This document shows, piece by piece, positions 1 to 10,460 of a stretch of 64,000 bases of DNA. The position numbers and the translations under genes were made by a program. Position 1 is the first letter of the stretch. Each line of letters opens with the position of its first letter. Under the pieces are notes generated by a model. That model was not told the origin of the DNA. It did no database searches and saw only the letters and a list, made by a program, of their open reading frames with translations. Origin of the DNA: Homarus americanus (Eukaryota; Arthropoda; Malacostraca; Decapoda; Nephropidae); assembly GCF_018991925.1 (NCBI RefSeq), contig NW_024732238.1, positions 8,140,642 to 8,204,641 on the forward strand. Direction: 5' to 3'.

Positions 1-201
1 GGAACATCAGTTTACAGGGTATACCTGTACTGTACCATATCTAAACACACCCTTCATCACAGTAAGAATGAATGAATTGTTACAAAAAGCTTGGATGGGT
101 ATGGTTAGTATTCTTCATTGTTCACCAAAATAAACGTGCAATCTATTCTAGGTGTAAATTTGTTTAAATATAAACACTCACATTATAATGTACTTTTTTA
201 G

Positions 202-327
202 AAAATCGATGACGGACTTATCCAGGGATTGTTTCCATGCAGCGGTATAAACGAAGAAGTGAAGACATCATCTGTTCTTCTTGTCCTCAGTGGATGGTGT
301 AGAGGTCAAGGAGCATATCTCAAAGAT
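202..327 (+). CDS. ZC3HC1: ZC3HC1 (NIPA) internal exon, upstream part of second zinc-finger domain
   Basis: The exon follows a pyrimidine-rich acceptor ending in TTTTTTAG and stops at a GTATGT donor at 328. It is open for 42 codons in phase 0. The peptide includes KTSSVLLVLSGWCRG, which fits the hydrophobic strand followed by GW just before the second C3HC (BIR-like) motif of ZC3HC1. ZC3HC1 is a nuclear-envelope protein that binds nuclear-basket TPR and was first described as an F-box-type partner for cyclin B1. Earlier exons lie outside the window. The downstream exon at 1089 does not join in the phase expected, so either a short exon is missed or an indel is present. The identification rests on this exon together with those at 1089, 17017 and 22594; alone it would be weak. 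Confidence 0.6.
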
Positions 328-1088
328 GTATGTTCATACTTTAGGGCTGTATATCTTTTCAGCTTAGCAGAATTTGATCTTAATGCCCTATGTTTAATTT
401 AGTTGTGAAACAAATTGTACTTTATACTTAAGGCAGATAAGCTTTGTTTGAAAGATATTCTTTGCATTATGAATGGTTTCTGGTTCTTCAATGAGTTTCT
501 GGACATAAATAAAGTTGGTGGGTGATGGCTGTAACACACAAACCAAAGACTGATTCTCAGTTTGGTGATGAGGGATTCATCCAAATAGAATCGTTTAAGA
601 GATTAGTGCTAGACATTCCATAAATATCATAAACATAAGAATAAAGTACCACATAATAAATACATCTATAAGCTGGTCTTGTTCTTACATCATTAAAACA
701 CTTAATGAGAATGTGTTAAAAGGGGAGGGTGACAGTAGCATAGCAATAGTTAGAGAATATTTAACATTTCAATTTGCAAGACCTAAAAATTACTAGAAAA
801 TAATGAATGAAAAAATATAGGTTATTAAAGATTAGATGACATTTAAGAAGAAATGGCCAGGGATTGAGCCCAGGACACTGATAGAGATGCAGTTTCCTTT
901 GTTTTACCTTTTGAATATCCCTTTTGTTTTGGTACACTGGGCCTTTAGCTTTAGGTCTCCTCGCTTTTCAAAAACTGAATGAAGCTGTATTGTGGTACCC
1001 AAAGAATGGATCTCTCAGAGGCAGAATTTAAATTAGTCTACCCCCTCCACAGTGTTCATAATAATAGTTTTAATTAATTTTTCAACAG
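328..1088 (+). other. ZC3HC1 intron, A/T-rich, no recognised content
   Basis: A GTATGT donor and a TTTTTCAACAG acceptor bound this 761 bp stretch. I see no repeat shared with the rest of the window and no convincing coding potential; the short open frame on the other strand at 399-584 has no recognisable features. Confidence 0.5.
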
Positions 1089-1480
1089 ATGTAGAGTTTG
1101 CAGGAGGACAGTAGGAATCTGGAACTTTATACAGAGCTAATGAACTTAAAAAAACTAAGGAAGCGTCATCAGCTTTGGCTACACCAGATAGAGGCAGCTG
1201 TCCAGTAGAGAGAGTGTGGGAGAGGAAAGCATTAATAACACGAAAACTAACGAGGATGATGATTGCTCACCAAATTGGTCTAAACGATTAAGAGGGAAAC
1301 GTAACAGTGAACGGGAAAGTGAAGAGGCCGGGAACAAACAAGAGAAGTATAACACGAAGGAAGAAACAGGAGAGAACCAGGAAAAATGATGGCAGTCAGT
1401 TAGATGAAAAACAGAAAGATACAAATGAGGAATCATCCCCATTGATTATTGGATCATCGCCTTCAACACAGATTCGGAAG
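1089..1480 (+). CDS. ZC3HC1: ZC3HC1 exon with C-x2-C zinc ligands and low-complexity acidic region, frame-disrupted
   Basis: The acceptor is TTTTTCAACAG and the donor GTATGT at 1481. The first readable peptide is CRVCRRTVGIWNF, matching the C-x2-C-x4-G-[IL]-W-x-F signature of the second zinc finger of ZC3HC1. The coding signal then moves between frames: frame starting 1090, then KEASSALATPDRG at about 1160-1200, then SVGEESINNTKTNEDDDCSP at about 1210-1380, then SSPLIIGSSPSTQIRK up to the donor. The last frame ends in phase 0, matching the exon at 17017. The polar, serine-rich content suits the variable linker of this family between its C-x2-C and H-x3-C halves. At least three one-base shifts are needed (about 1140, about 1200, and an A5 run at 1382-1386), so either the gene is degenerating or the assembly has indels. 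Confidence 0.6.
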
Positions 1481-1489
1481 GTATGTTTA

Positions 1490-2112
1490 ATGTTGTTACA
1501 AACCCTTTTGCCGCTTACTCGGCTTTCACCGCTGGTTACCAGCGGCCAAGTTGTAGATATATCACAAGTGTCGTCAAATTACCACTGGCTGTCCCGCCAG
1601 TTTCCAGTAATTTCCCGACGGTCAGTATCAGTGTACAGACAAAACAACCATCAGGTGTATTTCCACCAGATCACAGAAACACACTTGTGAACTGTAGGCT
1701 TCTTTAATATTCACTAAATCTTCTCAATAAACTGTTCATAGGGTAATTCTCACAACTGGACTTCTCTCTTCGAATATATACAGCCAGCACGCTACCAGTG
1801 TACAGTGCCTTAGTCTTTTCACTTTATATCGCTCACAACAATTCCACAATACTTGAACAACAATTATCTTTAGTTGTCCCTAGGCATATACTTCACACTC
1901 TGAACAGAAACAGTCGACTGTTCTCCCCTAGGCAGCTTGCTGCTGCTTATATACCCCATCAGATAACTCTAGAACATCCTAGCACCATCCACACACTCCT
2001 GGGAAGTTCTAGAAGGTTCTACTCTGATTATGGCTTGCAATACCTAAGTGAATCATACCAAAATGATGCAATACAGTACATTGTAGAAAATCTTACATGG
2101 GTAATACATTAA
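1490..2112 (-). mobile_element. Possible LTR or LTR-like retroelement remnant
   Basis: No coding similarity is visible, although a 104-codon frame exists on the + strand at 1798-2112. On the - strand the stretch is laid out like an RNA polymerase II promoter plus leader: heat-shock-type elements, a TATA box and a long leader. This resembles the LTR of a Ty3/Gypsy-type element, but I cannot find a second copy, a primer-binding site or convincing TG...CA ends. The call is therefore tentative. It lies in the 15.5 kb ZC3HC1 intron between the exons at 1089 and 17017. Confidence 0.25.
1946..2019 (-). promoter_or_regulatory. Heat-shock-type element plus TATA box, minus strand
   Basis: TTCTAGAAGGTTC at 2007-2019 is a perfect three-block heat-shock element (TTC-2-GAA-2-TTC). 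About 55 bp downstream on the - strand is GGGGTATATAAGCAGC, a strong TATA box (1946-1953). Another TCTAGAAC sits between, near 1969. The spacing is that of an inducible arthropod promoter. What it would drive is unknown; the context suggests an LTR rather than a host gene. Confidence 0.4.
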
Positions 2113-2114
2113 TA

Positions 2115-2384
2115 CAGGGAGTCCCTGAGTTACAAACGGGTTCTGTTCCTGAGGACATTCATAAGTCGGATTTGTATGTAAGTTGGAACACATGCCATGT
2201 GCATACCATACTTACAGAATCCCACTATATCATAGCCTAAGTCCTTATATACATCTAAAAATCACTTAATTGAAGACAAAAGAAGAAATATAATGACAAA
2301 ATACTGTAAATGAAAGTAAAAAATAAGTCATCAGGTACTTACCCTGTTCATAACAGCGGGCGTTCGTAAGTCGGAGACGAACTG
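2115..2384. mobile_element. 270 bp Tigger-like MITE with TA duplication
   Basis: The left end CAGGGAGTCCCTGAGTTAC and the inverted right end CAGTTCGTCTCCGACTTAC form imperfect terminal repeats, both flanked by TA. There is no coding sequence. The inner motif (GACTTAC, AAGTCGGA) is shared with several other families in the window. Confidence 0.65.
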
Positions 2385-2571
2385 TATATACAAGAAAATC
2401 TTCCAAAACTTACCCAAGTAACTGCTGCTTGGAATAGAAAATAATCAGAACACCTAGTTCACAAAATTTATAATACTAAATTATGCCTCGGCATAACAAT
2501 GTGTTTGTGAGTAAGCCGATTTCCTGGATTTGGCGGATTTTGGTCCTAAGCCCAGTAGGTGTGTGTGTATG

Positions 2572-2932
2572 TGATGAGACGTGTGGTGTAATAGTCAGCA
2601 TTCTCGCCTCGCAAGTGAGCGAACCCAAGTTCGATCCTCGGGCAGGGTGAAATTTTGGGCAAGTTTCTTTTTGCCATTTTCCTCTGGCTACCCAGCAGTA
2701 ATTGGGAACCTGGATGTTAATCGATTTGCAGATCGTATTCCAGGGTAATGGTTAGCCAATGCAGTTGGCGAGTTGTCCTGTCTTCTCGGACTATTCCTTG
2801 ACACTGGTCGTGTAGCTCGTTAACTCAGGGTGTGGTTGTTGTGTTGGCGACAGCTTCTACACTTTAAACAAATTCACGCCTAGGTGGCTCTTGGGTCGGC
2901 CATCCTCGATTTCGAAGGGCTTCCATTATTAT
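2572..2932 (+). mobile_element. tRNA-derived SINE, copy 1
   Basis: The head resembles a tRNA: an A-box-like GTGGTGTAATAG, an anticodon arm TCTCGCCTCGCAAGTGAG (CGC in the anticodon position) and a B box GTTCGATCCTC. A body of about 270 bp follows, ending in TCGAAGGGCTTCC and a short ATT tail. Two further copies occur at 42146 and 59477. Internal pol III boxes imply transcription as a SINE; the tRNA part is not a functional tRNA because no CCA-proximal acceptor stem closes after the B box. Confidence 0.8.
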
Positions 2933-2945
2933 GTGTGTGCGTGTG

Positions 2946-4137
2946 CCTCACTATCACCAATACCTTGTTTAGGCAGGCTGACAAGCTCAAGGGTTCGTGG
3001 CAACACCCACAGGCATCACATAGACTACATCATGTGTGGCTCAGACCACTGTGACACTGATCAGCGACTCGTTAGAGTTAAGTTCTTAGTTCATGTCGCT
3101 CCAAAACAGCAAAGGCAACAAACCTCCAGAAGAGGTGTTAACACTAAGCGTCTGGAGGATCCATCTGTAGCACATGCTTTCAGAGAACAGCTCAAACATG
3201 GGCTGATAAACAACCCAACAACAATAACCAAAATCCCAGTGCATAATGGGATATTCTCGGCAATGTCATGACAAAAACCTGCAGAGAGACCCTCGGCCAG
3301 AACGAAAGAATACACCAGGACTGGTTTGATGAAAATGACCCAGCAATCAATGTACACATCGATAATAAAATGTGTTACTTTAACTGACTGGCAGAACAAC
3401 CCACAATCTCGGGTCAAAGCTGATACTTTCCAAAAGAAGAAAGTGGTGGCCCAGTGCGAACTTCGCATGTGAAATGCAAAAACTTGAAGATGGGCAAATT
3501 CTTCATATCCACTAAAACATTTTATGGGCCAGTCACTCATGGCGCAGCCCCCCTTTGCTCATCTGACGGTAAATCCCTAATTAAGAACAAAGAAGGCATC
3601 CTTCAGCGCTGAAAAGTGTACTACCATTCGTTGCTCAACTGAAGCACTGATGTGGATGTTCTGACTACCCAGCAGGTCCTCAGCATCCAGAGCTGACCCA
3701 CCTCAGCTATCCTCCGTCCCTGTATGAGGTAGCTACTGCCATCAAACAGATGAAAAATAACAAATCCACAGGGCCTGATGGAATCCCAGCCGAGGTGTAT
3801 AAAGCAGGAAGATCTCTGCTTACCAGCCGTCTTCTCTCTTTCCTGGAGAATATATGGAAAAAGGAGGAAACCCCCCAATCTCTTAAAGACGCCTCCATCG
3901 CCAGTATTTATAAGAACAAGGGAGAACGGTCAGACTGTGGAAACTACCATGGAATCTCACTGCTCTCCGTAGCTGGCAAGATTATCACCCGAGTCCTCTG
4001 AAATAGACTTCTTCCTGAGGCAGAAAACTTCGTCCCAGAATCTGAAAGTGGCTTTAGACCATCACTTGGCACCACTGACACGTTCTTTGCTGCCCGTCAG
4101 GTACGGGGAAAAGTGCAGAGAACAGCATTGTGGCCTG
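2946..4137 (+). pseudogene. LINE fragment: endonuclease end, linker and start of reverse transcriptase, degenerate
   Basis: Reading on the + strand gives pieces of a non-LTR retrotransposon ORF2: an endonuclease-end motif (HHIDYIMCGSD with LVRVKFLVHVAPKQQRQQ), a linker, and then RT motifs (GPDGIPAEVYK at about 3772, NYHGISLLSVAGKI at about 3942, GFRPSLGTTDTFFAARQ at about 4050). There are several frame changes and an in-frame TGA at 3999. The catalytic [FY]-x-DD box is absent, because the element stops at 4137 where a Tigger-type element inserted at TA. The same family is on the - strand at 46362-47080. Confidence 0.75.
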
Positions 4138-4543
4138 TATAGTAAAGCCTCGAATAACGACGGTAATATGTCCTCCAATATTGCAGTGTAAGGTGAATCA
4201 TCGTATCATGAATCATTAATTATCATTAAAATAAAGCAATAATAATGAGATGCGTTCCCAAGTGTGACCTTTTCATATCTTTTGTGTGGCTTTTTACCCT
4301 CTTTTCCCCCCAAAACAATACAAATAATGAAAATTATAAACTATATTCTTTAAATATTGTTTCTGAATGCACTTTATACAATATAAATGAATAATAATAT
4401 GGTCACACAAGAGGAGATGGGACGCCATTATTTTCGTTTGTGTTTACAGCCAGGAGTCCGTGACGATAGTTTTACACGAGAAAATGAAGAAAATAAGACC
4501 CTGTTTGTAGCTGTAATAAATTTAATGTAAAAAAATTAGTATA

Positions 4544-5384
4544 CAGTGACCCCTCGTTTAACGAAATTTCGGTTAACGAACTGCCTTCCATAAGGATCTT
4601 CAATTCGGTTAACGAACAAAAATTCGGTTAACGAATTTTTTACGAACCGACCTCAACATGTTTTCGCTTGCACTGACCGGGCAACCAGCTTTAGTATCAG
4701 TCCGCCAATACATTAATCGGTTCTAGGGCTTAAATTCCTTACTATTTTAGTAAATATCAAGAAGTTTATACTATTCAATAATTTTAAAAGTTTAATATTA
4801 AATTTTTTAGTCATTTTAACAATTATTGAACATAATTGAAGGTAAAGAAACTAGTTTCTGGCACGCCATCCAGCCTGTTAACACACCATACAGGCGTCAG
4901 TCTTTATGTCTTTTCAGTGGAGGCAACATATTGCTTGAGACTCTCTTCAACTAAATGCTTTTTTTCTGTGTTTCCAAGCAAATTATTGGTCATTTTGAAA
5001 TTTATTTTACATATTGACAATATATAATGCAGTGCAGTGTTGATTTAAAGAAAATAATCTTGAATTACACCAAGAGAACTAAAATTTTATGGGTGAAATG
5101 GCGCCATGGGGTGACTTCTCTTCCACCCCAATGCCTTCTCTTCTCCCTTCTCCTCCTCCACCTCCCACTTCAAATGCACATCATCATCATCATCCAGGAG
5201 CCTTCTACATACACACCTCAAAGTAAGTGAACTTTTCTACCATTTTTGTTGAATTTAGGAAATTTTCGGTGAGCTGGAACCAATTACCCAAAAACCCATT
5301 GAAACAATGGTTTCGGTTAACGAACTTTTCGGTTAACGAACGACCTTCTGGAACGGATTGAGTTCGTTAACCGAGGGGTCACTG
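4544..5384. mobile_element. Family B non-autonomous Tigger-like element (841 bp)
   Basis: The terminal inverted repeats begin CAGTGACCCCTCGTTTAACG on the left and CAGTGACCCCTCGGTTAACG on the right, flanked by TA. Subterminal copies of TTCGGTTAACGAA recur near both ends. No transposase is visible. A 182 bp deletion derivative is at 18518-18699. Inserted into family C. Confidence 0.85.
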
Positions 5385-5493
5385 TATATATGTTTTAAGT
5401 AATATTAATTAATGATAATAAATGGAACAATAGAAGAAGCTAACCACTAATGGCAAAGAAAAAAAAGAGATGGAGTGGGAACGCCAGCATCTA

Positions 5494-5787
5494 CAGCTCC
5501 TCCCCGACTTACAACGGGGTTAGGGACCCAAATCCAGGTCGTAAGTCGAAATGTCTTAAGTCGGAAATGCTTAAATAATACATAGAAAATCTAAAATGGA
5601 TGTCTCTTTTTCTTCTCAGCACCACAAAACACTCACTTTTTAGCTTGCCAGCTATTTTAAAGTGAATTACAAACGAAAATTTTGTCTGTGTACTGACTTT
5701 GGGACTCGAAAATACGTAATTTGACCAAATTTTGGTACGACTGATGCAGGTCGTAAGTACGGGTGGCCGTAAGTTGAGGAGGAGCTT
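5494..5787. mobile_element. Family S MITE, copy 1 (about 294 bp)
   Basis: It starts CAGCTCCTCCCCGACTTAC after TA and ends GAGGAGGAGCTTTA, a mutated inverse of the start. The body matches the cleaner copy at 20757-21043. The ends resemble those of the Tigger element at 6013-9090 (CAGCTAGACC...CGACTTACG), suggesting S could be mobilised by a related transposase. Confidence 0.8.
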
Positions 5788-6306
5788 TACTTGCGCATTT
5801 AAGGATACCTCATCATTTATCTTAAGATTATGTACAAACGATTCATTATTGTTTATTACTGAATATGTATTTGATTGAATTAATCTTTATACAGTCATGT
5901 GCTGGTTAACATCCTAGATACGTTCTTGGAAACGTGACGTTAACCGAAATGGACGTTGTCTGATCATCACATAAACTTTTTATTTATACTTACGTGTATG
6001 TGGAATACTATACAGCTAGACCTTGACTTGCGACTACGTGGACTTACGTCCATTGGTACTTACGACCTGCTTTGACCGTACGTCCATACGGGACATACGA
6101 CTGCGACCGTCGTGACCAAAAATATTTTCAAATGACGCGCGCATTTTCTATACCGAAATGTTTCCGTCCCGGGCGAGAGGGAGGTTGTCTTGGGTCGCCT
6201 CGTGGGTACACTCACTCAGTGGAGCGCTTTGTTTGTGTTTGGCTATCGTATCCTATACTGATCGCGCTGTGAACTTTCGTTATTATCGTATTTAATTGAC
6301 TTTATA

Positions 6307-8127
6307 ATGACTGGAAAGCGTAAAAGTGAGAGTGCTGGTGGTACTCCAAGGAAAAGGAGACAGGCAATTACTTTTGAGATGAAACTGAAGATAATAACAC
6401 AGTTTGAGAATGGAAAAGCAGTAGCAACAATCTCACGCGACCTAGGTTTCTCACACTCGACTATATCCACTATTATGAAGGACAAGGAACGTATTCGTGA
6501 AGTAGTGAAAGGAACAACACCTATAAAGGGAACTATAATATCAAAGAAAAGACAAGGTCCTACCCACGATATGGAAAAATTATTGGTGATATGGATAGAA
6601 GACCACCTACAGAAGCGTGTACCCTTAAGCATTCTAACCATACAGGCTAAAGCAAGAAGCCTGTTCCAAAGCCTGAAGGAGCAGGCAGGAGATGAATGTG
6701 ATCAAACCTTTACAGGAAGTCATGGGTGGTTTGATAGATTTAAAAAACACTACAGTTTACACAATGTTAAGATGAGTGGAGAGGCAGCTGGTGCCGATGT
6801 TGGTGCTGCCGACGCTTTTAAGGAGGAGTTAGATGATGTGATTGTGGAAGGGAATTATTTGCCTGAGCAAATATTCAATGTGGATGAGACTAGATTATTG
6901 TGGAAGCGCATGCCTGAGTGGACATACATCCACAAAGAGGCAAAAACAATGCCCGAATTCAAGGCATTCAAGGACAGAATTACACTTCTGTTGGGGGGGA
7001 ATGTTGCTGGTTTCAAGCTAAAGCCCTTCATGATCTATCATTCAGAGAACCCCAGGGCTTTTAAACATGTCAGCAAGCACACACTGCCAGTGTTTTATCG
7101 CAGTAACAAGAGAGCCTGGATGACCCTAGTACTGTTTGAGGATTGGTTCATGACTTGTTTCATTCCACGACTCAAGGAGTATTGTCTGCAACAAAGGATT
7201 CCATTCAAGATTTTACTGATTTTGGATAATGCTCCGGGACACCCACCACACCTGGACGACATGCACCCTAATGTTAAGGTGGTGTACAATCCACCTAACA
7301 CTACAGCTATCATCCAACCCATGGATCAAGGTGCTATTGCTTCCTTTAAAGCGTATTATTTACGCACGACCTTCGCTCAGGCTGTTGCTGCTACTGAAGG
7401 TGAGAAAACGCTCAGACAGTTTTGGAAGGGGTACAACATTTTGTCATGTATAAAGAACATTAGTACAGCATGGGATCAGGTTACAAAACATTGCATGAAT
7501 GGAATATGGAAGAAAATCCTGAAAAGATATGTGCACAGTTTCAATGGATTTAATGAAAATGAAGTTATTTTGGATATTAGTAACAAGATAGTGGAGTTAG
7601 ATAAACAGCTGGAGTTAGAAATTGATACTGAAGATGTTGGACAGTTGGTTGAAAGTGTAGCAGAAGAGCTCAGTAACGAGGATCTTATTGAACTAGATGC
7701 ACAGAAAATTGCAGAGGAAGAAGAGAGACAAAATATAGAAGAAGAGCCTGCACCCCCCAAAAAGTTTTCAGTGAAACAAATGGCAGAGGCATTTGCTACA
7801 ATTAATAAAGCAATGCAAATGTTTGATGACATGGTTCAAAATTATGAGCGTTATGCCAAAGTTGACAGAATGATCCAAGATGCACTTGCTTGCTACAGAG
7901 AAATTTATAATGAAAAGAAAAAGCAAACTGTGCAGTCTAAATTGGACATCTATTTCAAGAAGTCCCCCAGTGCTGTCTCCTCACGCCCCACCAGTGCTGC
8001 CTCTTCACTCCCTCAAGATGATCCAATACCTTCAACCAGCAAGTTACCCCTGTACATAAACCTGTCTGAAGAAAGCGACATTGATGACCCACCCAGCCCT
8101 GTCTCCTCTTCTGCTTCTTCCAATTAA
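6307..8127 (+). CDS. Intact Tigger/pogo-family transposase, 606 residues
   Basis: This is a cut-and-paste DDE transposase acting on its own terminal repeats at TA targets. In order: a basic N-terminus (residues 1-20); a psq/CENP-B-type helix-turn-helix (about 20-70, with GKAVATISRDLGFSHSTIST); a second Tc5/CENP-B-like DNA-binding domain (about 85-155, ending GSHGWFDRFKKHY); a DDE_1 catalytic domain with D193 (FNVDETRLLWK), D307 (LLILDNAPGH) and D340 (QPMDQGAIASFK), a DD32D spacing usual for Tigger; then an acidic segment and a serine/proline-rich tail. QSKLDIYF at 543-550 is a PCNA-interacting-type motif like that known in pogo transposase. Single exon, no frame break, ATG 294 bp inside the left end; length fits Tigger proteins. 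Regulation is not visible. Confidence 0.95.
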   Translation: MTGKRKSESAGGTPRKRRQAITFEMKLKIITQFENGKAVATISRDLGFSHSTISTIMKDKERIREVVKGTTPIKGTIISKKRQGPTHDMEKLLVIWIEDHLQKRVPLSILTIQAKARSLFQSLKEQAGDECDQTFTGSHGWFDRFKKHYSLHNVKMSGEAAGADVGAADAFKEELDDVIVEGNYLPEQIFNVDETRLLWKRMPEWTYIHKEAKTMPEFKAFKDRITLLLGGNVAGFKLKPFMIYHSENPRAFKHVSKHTLPVFYRSNKRAWMTLVLFEDWFMTCFIPRLKEYCLQQRIPFKILLILDNAPGHPPHLDDMHPNVKVVYNPPNTTAIIQPMDQGAIASFKAYYLRTTFAQAVAATEGEKTLRQFWKGYNILSCIKNISTAWDQVTKHCMNGIWKKILKRYVHSFNGFNENEVILDISNKIVELDKQLELEIDTEDVGQLVESVAEELSNEDLIELDAQKIAEEEERQNIEEEPAPPKKFSVKQMAEAFATINKAMQMFDDMVQNYERYAKVDRMIQDALACYREIYNEKKKQTVQSKLDIYFKKSPSAVSSRPTSAASSLPQDDPIPSTSKLPLYINLSEESDIDDPPSPVSSSASSN

Positions 8128-8289
8128 TATAGTCTCCATGTATCCTGTAAATAGAAAATTATGGGGGCCCCGTGTGCATTCAGCTGACTACATTTAAGGT
8201 AAGTGCTCAGTCACACTGTATCCATTCCTCATTATTTATTACTTTTACTGTACTGTATCCATTCCTCATTATTTTTTACGTTTAGTGTA

Positions 8290-8984
8290 CAGTAGTACCC
8301 CGATTTACGCGGTCAATTGAACCCACAGGGTACCGTGTTAAGTGAACAACAGAACATATGGGATTAATTCCAATAGAGACTGGCCCGACCCCCAAACTCC
8401 ACTTTTTGACAACACACAACTATGTTGCAGTAAAAATTTTATCTTAACTTTATGATGGTATGCACAAACAAGTAATATAGAAGAGGTTAGGTTAGGAAAA
8501 ATAAAGGTTAAGTTAGGAAAAATAAAGGTAAGGTTAGGAAAACAAAAAGTTAGGTGTAACACTTACGTTAGTAGAAGAGATGGGTCGGCATACGGGGCCT
8601 GGAGGGATGAAATTGCCGCGGTTAGGTCAAGCGTCGTCTTTCCTCCCTCCCTCCCTCCCTCCCCGGGTGGACACGTCATATTACTTTAAACCAATTACAA
8701 CTAGCAGCAGAGGGGGGTAGGGATGCATGGCCAATCACAGTCCGATACATCATATGACGTCAGTGATAACGCAACAGAGACCTGCACTGCGCAACCTTAC
8801 CGCGCAGCTTGCCCAGGCGGAGGCGGGAGCAGGCGGGTGGGGCGAATCTAAAAATAGCATCGAGCCGAACACTCTGCGCGTATATGAGTAGATGAACCGC
8901 GGAAAGTGAAAGTTCGGTTCTGGCGAGGCACCGCGTATATGAGAAATGGCGTAAAGTGAAACCGCGTAAAGCGGAGTAATTCTG
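8290..8984. mobile_element. Family L non-autonomous element, copy 1 (695 bp)
   Basis: The ends CAGTAGTACCCCGATTTACG and (inverted) CAGAATTACTCCGCTTTACG lie between TA duplications within the 3' part of the Tigger at 6013-9090. The interior carries a short run of related TTAGGAAAAATAAAGGT units (8482-8556), a CCCT run (8641-8663) and no coding sequence. Copy 2 is at 30927-31550. Confidence 0.8.
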
Positions 8985-9139
8985 TACGTATTTCATTGTA
9001 GATTTTTTTATTTTTTTTTTTTATCATATATGTCGGACTTACGACCTGGAATTTGGGACCCTAACCCCGTCGTAAGTCGGGGTCTAGCTGTATAAGTACA
9101 TATACACTTTTACTCTTAAATCATTACTGTAATGTGATA

Positions 9140-10460
9140 CAGGTGATTAATTTTTATATCTTGAGCAAAATACATGACGTTTATATTAAAATTATTCACT
9201 GTTTTACAAGGATTCGAGCAACGCCAGCAGATGGGGCAGAGAGAAGGTGGGAGCGAGCGAGGGGGCGTGGGGGGAGGGGAGGTAGTACGTTTGACAGTTG
9301 GCACAGGCCCAGGTCTAACGCGTGTATATTTATCAGTTCTTAGGTGACTAAGCTTTTCTCTTATAAAAAGCCAGTGAAATGTCCTGGGTGAATATAATTA
9401 ACATAGCTGGGATTCTTGTAACATACTGATTAATTTGAATATAAACATGCTATAATTTGCACTAGACAAAACAATTTTAGTACCGTAATCAAATTAGTAC
9501 ATGTGCACTCCAGCTTTGCACTAAGAAATCTATGTAAATCTACCCAAAAATACAGTTGAAAAACTTTTTTTATAAAATGTACTCCATTACTGTACACTAA
9601 TGTAAAACAATTTTTATCTCTTGAGCAAAATATATGACATTTATATTCAAACTATTGGCTGTCTTGCAAGGATTCCAGCAATGCAAATTATAATCTCCTA
9701 ACTTTAGTTTGAGATATTATATAAGATAAAAACTGTAAGCCTAAAAGCCTGGCTGGTGGGGGGGGGGTTAAGGTGATAAGTTTGAGGCAAAGGTCTCTGT
9801 GTGTTTATTTAACAGTCCTTCTAAGCTTCTCTCATTTTAAAATGCCAGTGATATGACCTGGGTGAATAGAATTAACATAGCTGGGATTCTTGTAACATGT
9901 TGATTAATTTGAATATAAACATGCTATAATTTGCACTAGACAAAACAATTTTAGTACCGTAATCAAATTAGTACATGTGCACTCCGGTTTTGCACTAAGA
10001 AATCTATGTAAATCTACCCAAAAATACAGTTGAAAAACTTTTTATAAAATGTACTACAGTATTGTACACTAATGTACTACATTTTTTATATCTTGAGCAA
10101 AATATATGACGTTTATATTCAAATTAATCTCTGTCTTGCAAGGATTTCAGCAATGCAAATTATATTATCCTAACTTTAGTCTGAGATATTATATAAAATA
10201 AACATAAAGAAATCACCAATCTTTTATCTTGAACACGAGGGTGGTGGAAAGAGGGGGGGGGGGTAGGTGAGGTGACAGAATGTCTGGCATTTGTTTGTTT
10301 ATTTATTTGAGATAAGATTGGACAGTTGGCGCTGAAGGCCTGCCTGCGTGTTTATTTATCATTACTTAAGATTGACTAAGCTCTTCTCATAATTTTCCAC
10401 CCAAACGACCTGGGCGAATATAACTTACATTGGAGGGATTCTTGTAAGATAGTAATTTAT
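9140..10460. repeat. About 470 bp tandem duplication within family D
   Basis: Blocks such as ATCTTGAGCAAAATA (about 9157, 9620, 10091) and AAACATGCTATAATTTGCAC (about 9444, 9915) recur every 465-473 bp, giving roughly two and a half copies. Each unit contains a G-rich run followed by a block ending CTTCTC. Related sequence also occurs at 13330-13860, about 33120-33300 and about 44290-44640. Confidence 0.7.

Larger units (their letters stand above)
6013..9090 (+). mobile_element. Complete autonomous Tigger-type transposon
   Basis: The left end CAGCTAGACCTTGACTTGCG and the inverse of the right end, CAGCTAGACCCCGACTTACG, are terminal repeats flanked by TA, enclosing an intact transposase gene (6307-8127). 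A second small element (8290-8984) has inserted into its 3' non-coding part; removing it leaves about 2.38 kb, a usual size for Tigger. The right terminal repeat reads on as CGACGGGGTTAGGGTCCCAA, also seen in family S. Confidence 0.9.

Noticed and set aside
1307..1690. 127-codon + strand frame as an independent gene
   Set aside because: Its first part overlaps the ZC3HC1 exon, partly in the wrong frame, and it reads through the GTATGT donor into intron; only the end just before 1480 is real coding sequence.
8482..8556. Interstitial TTAGG telomere repeat
   Set aside because: Only a few GGTTAGG occurrences inside longer ~19 bp imperfect units of a MITE; far too short and irregular.
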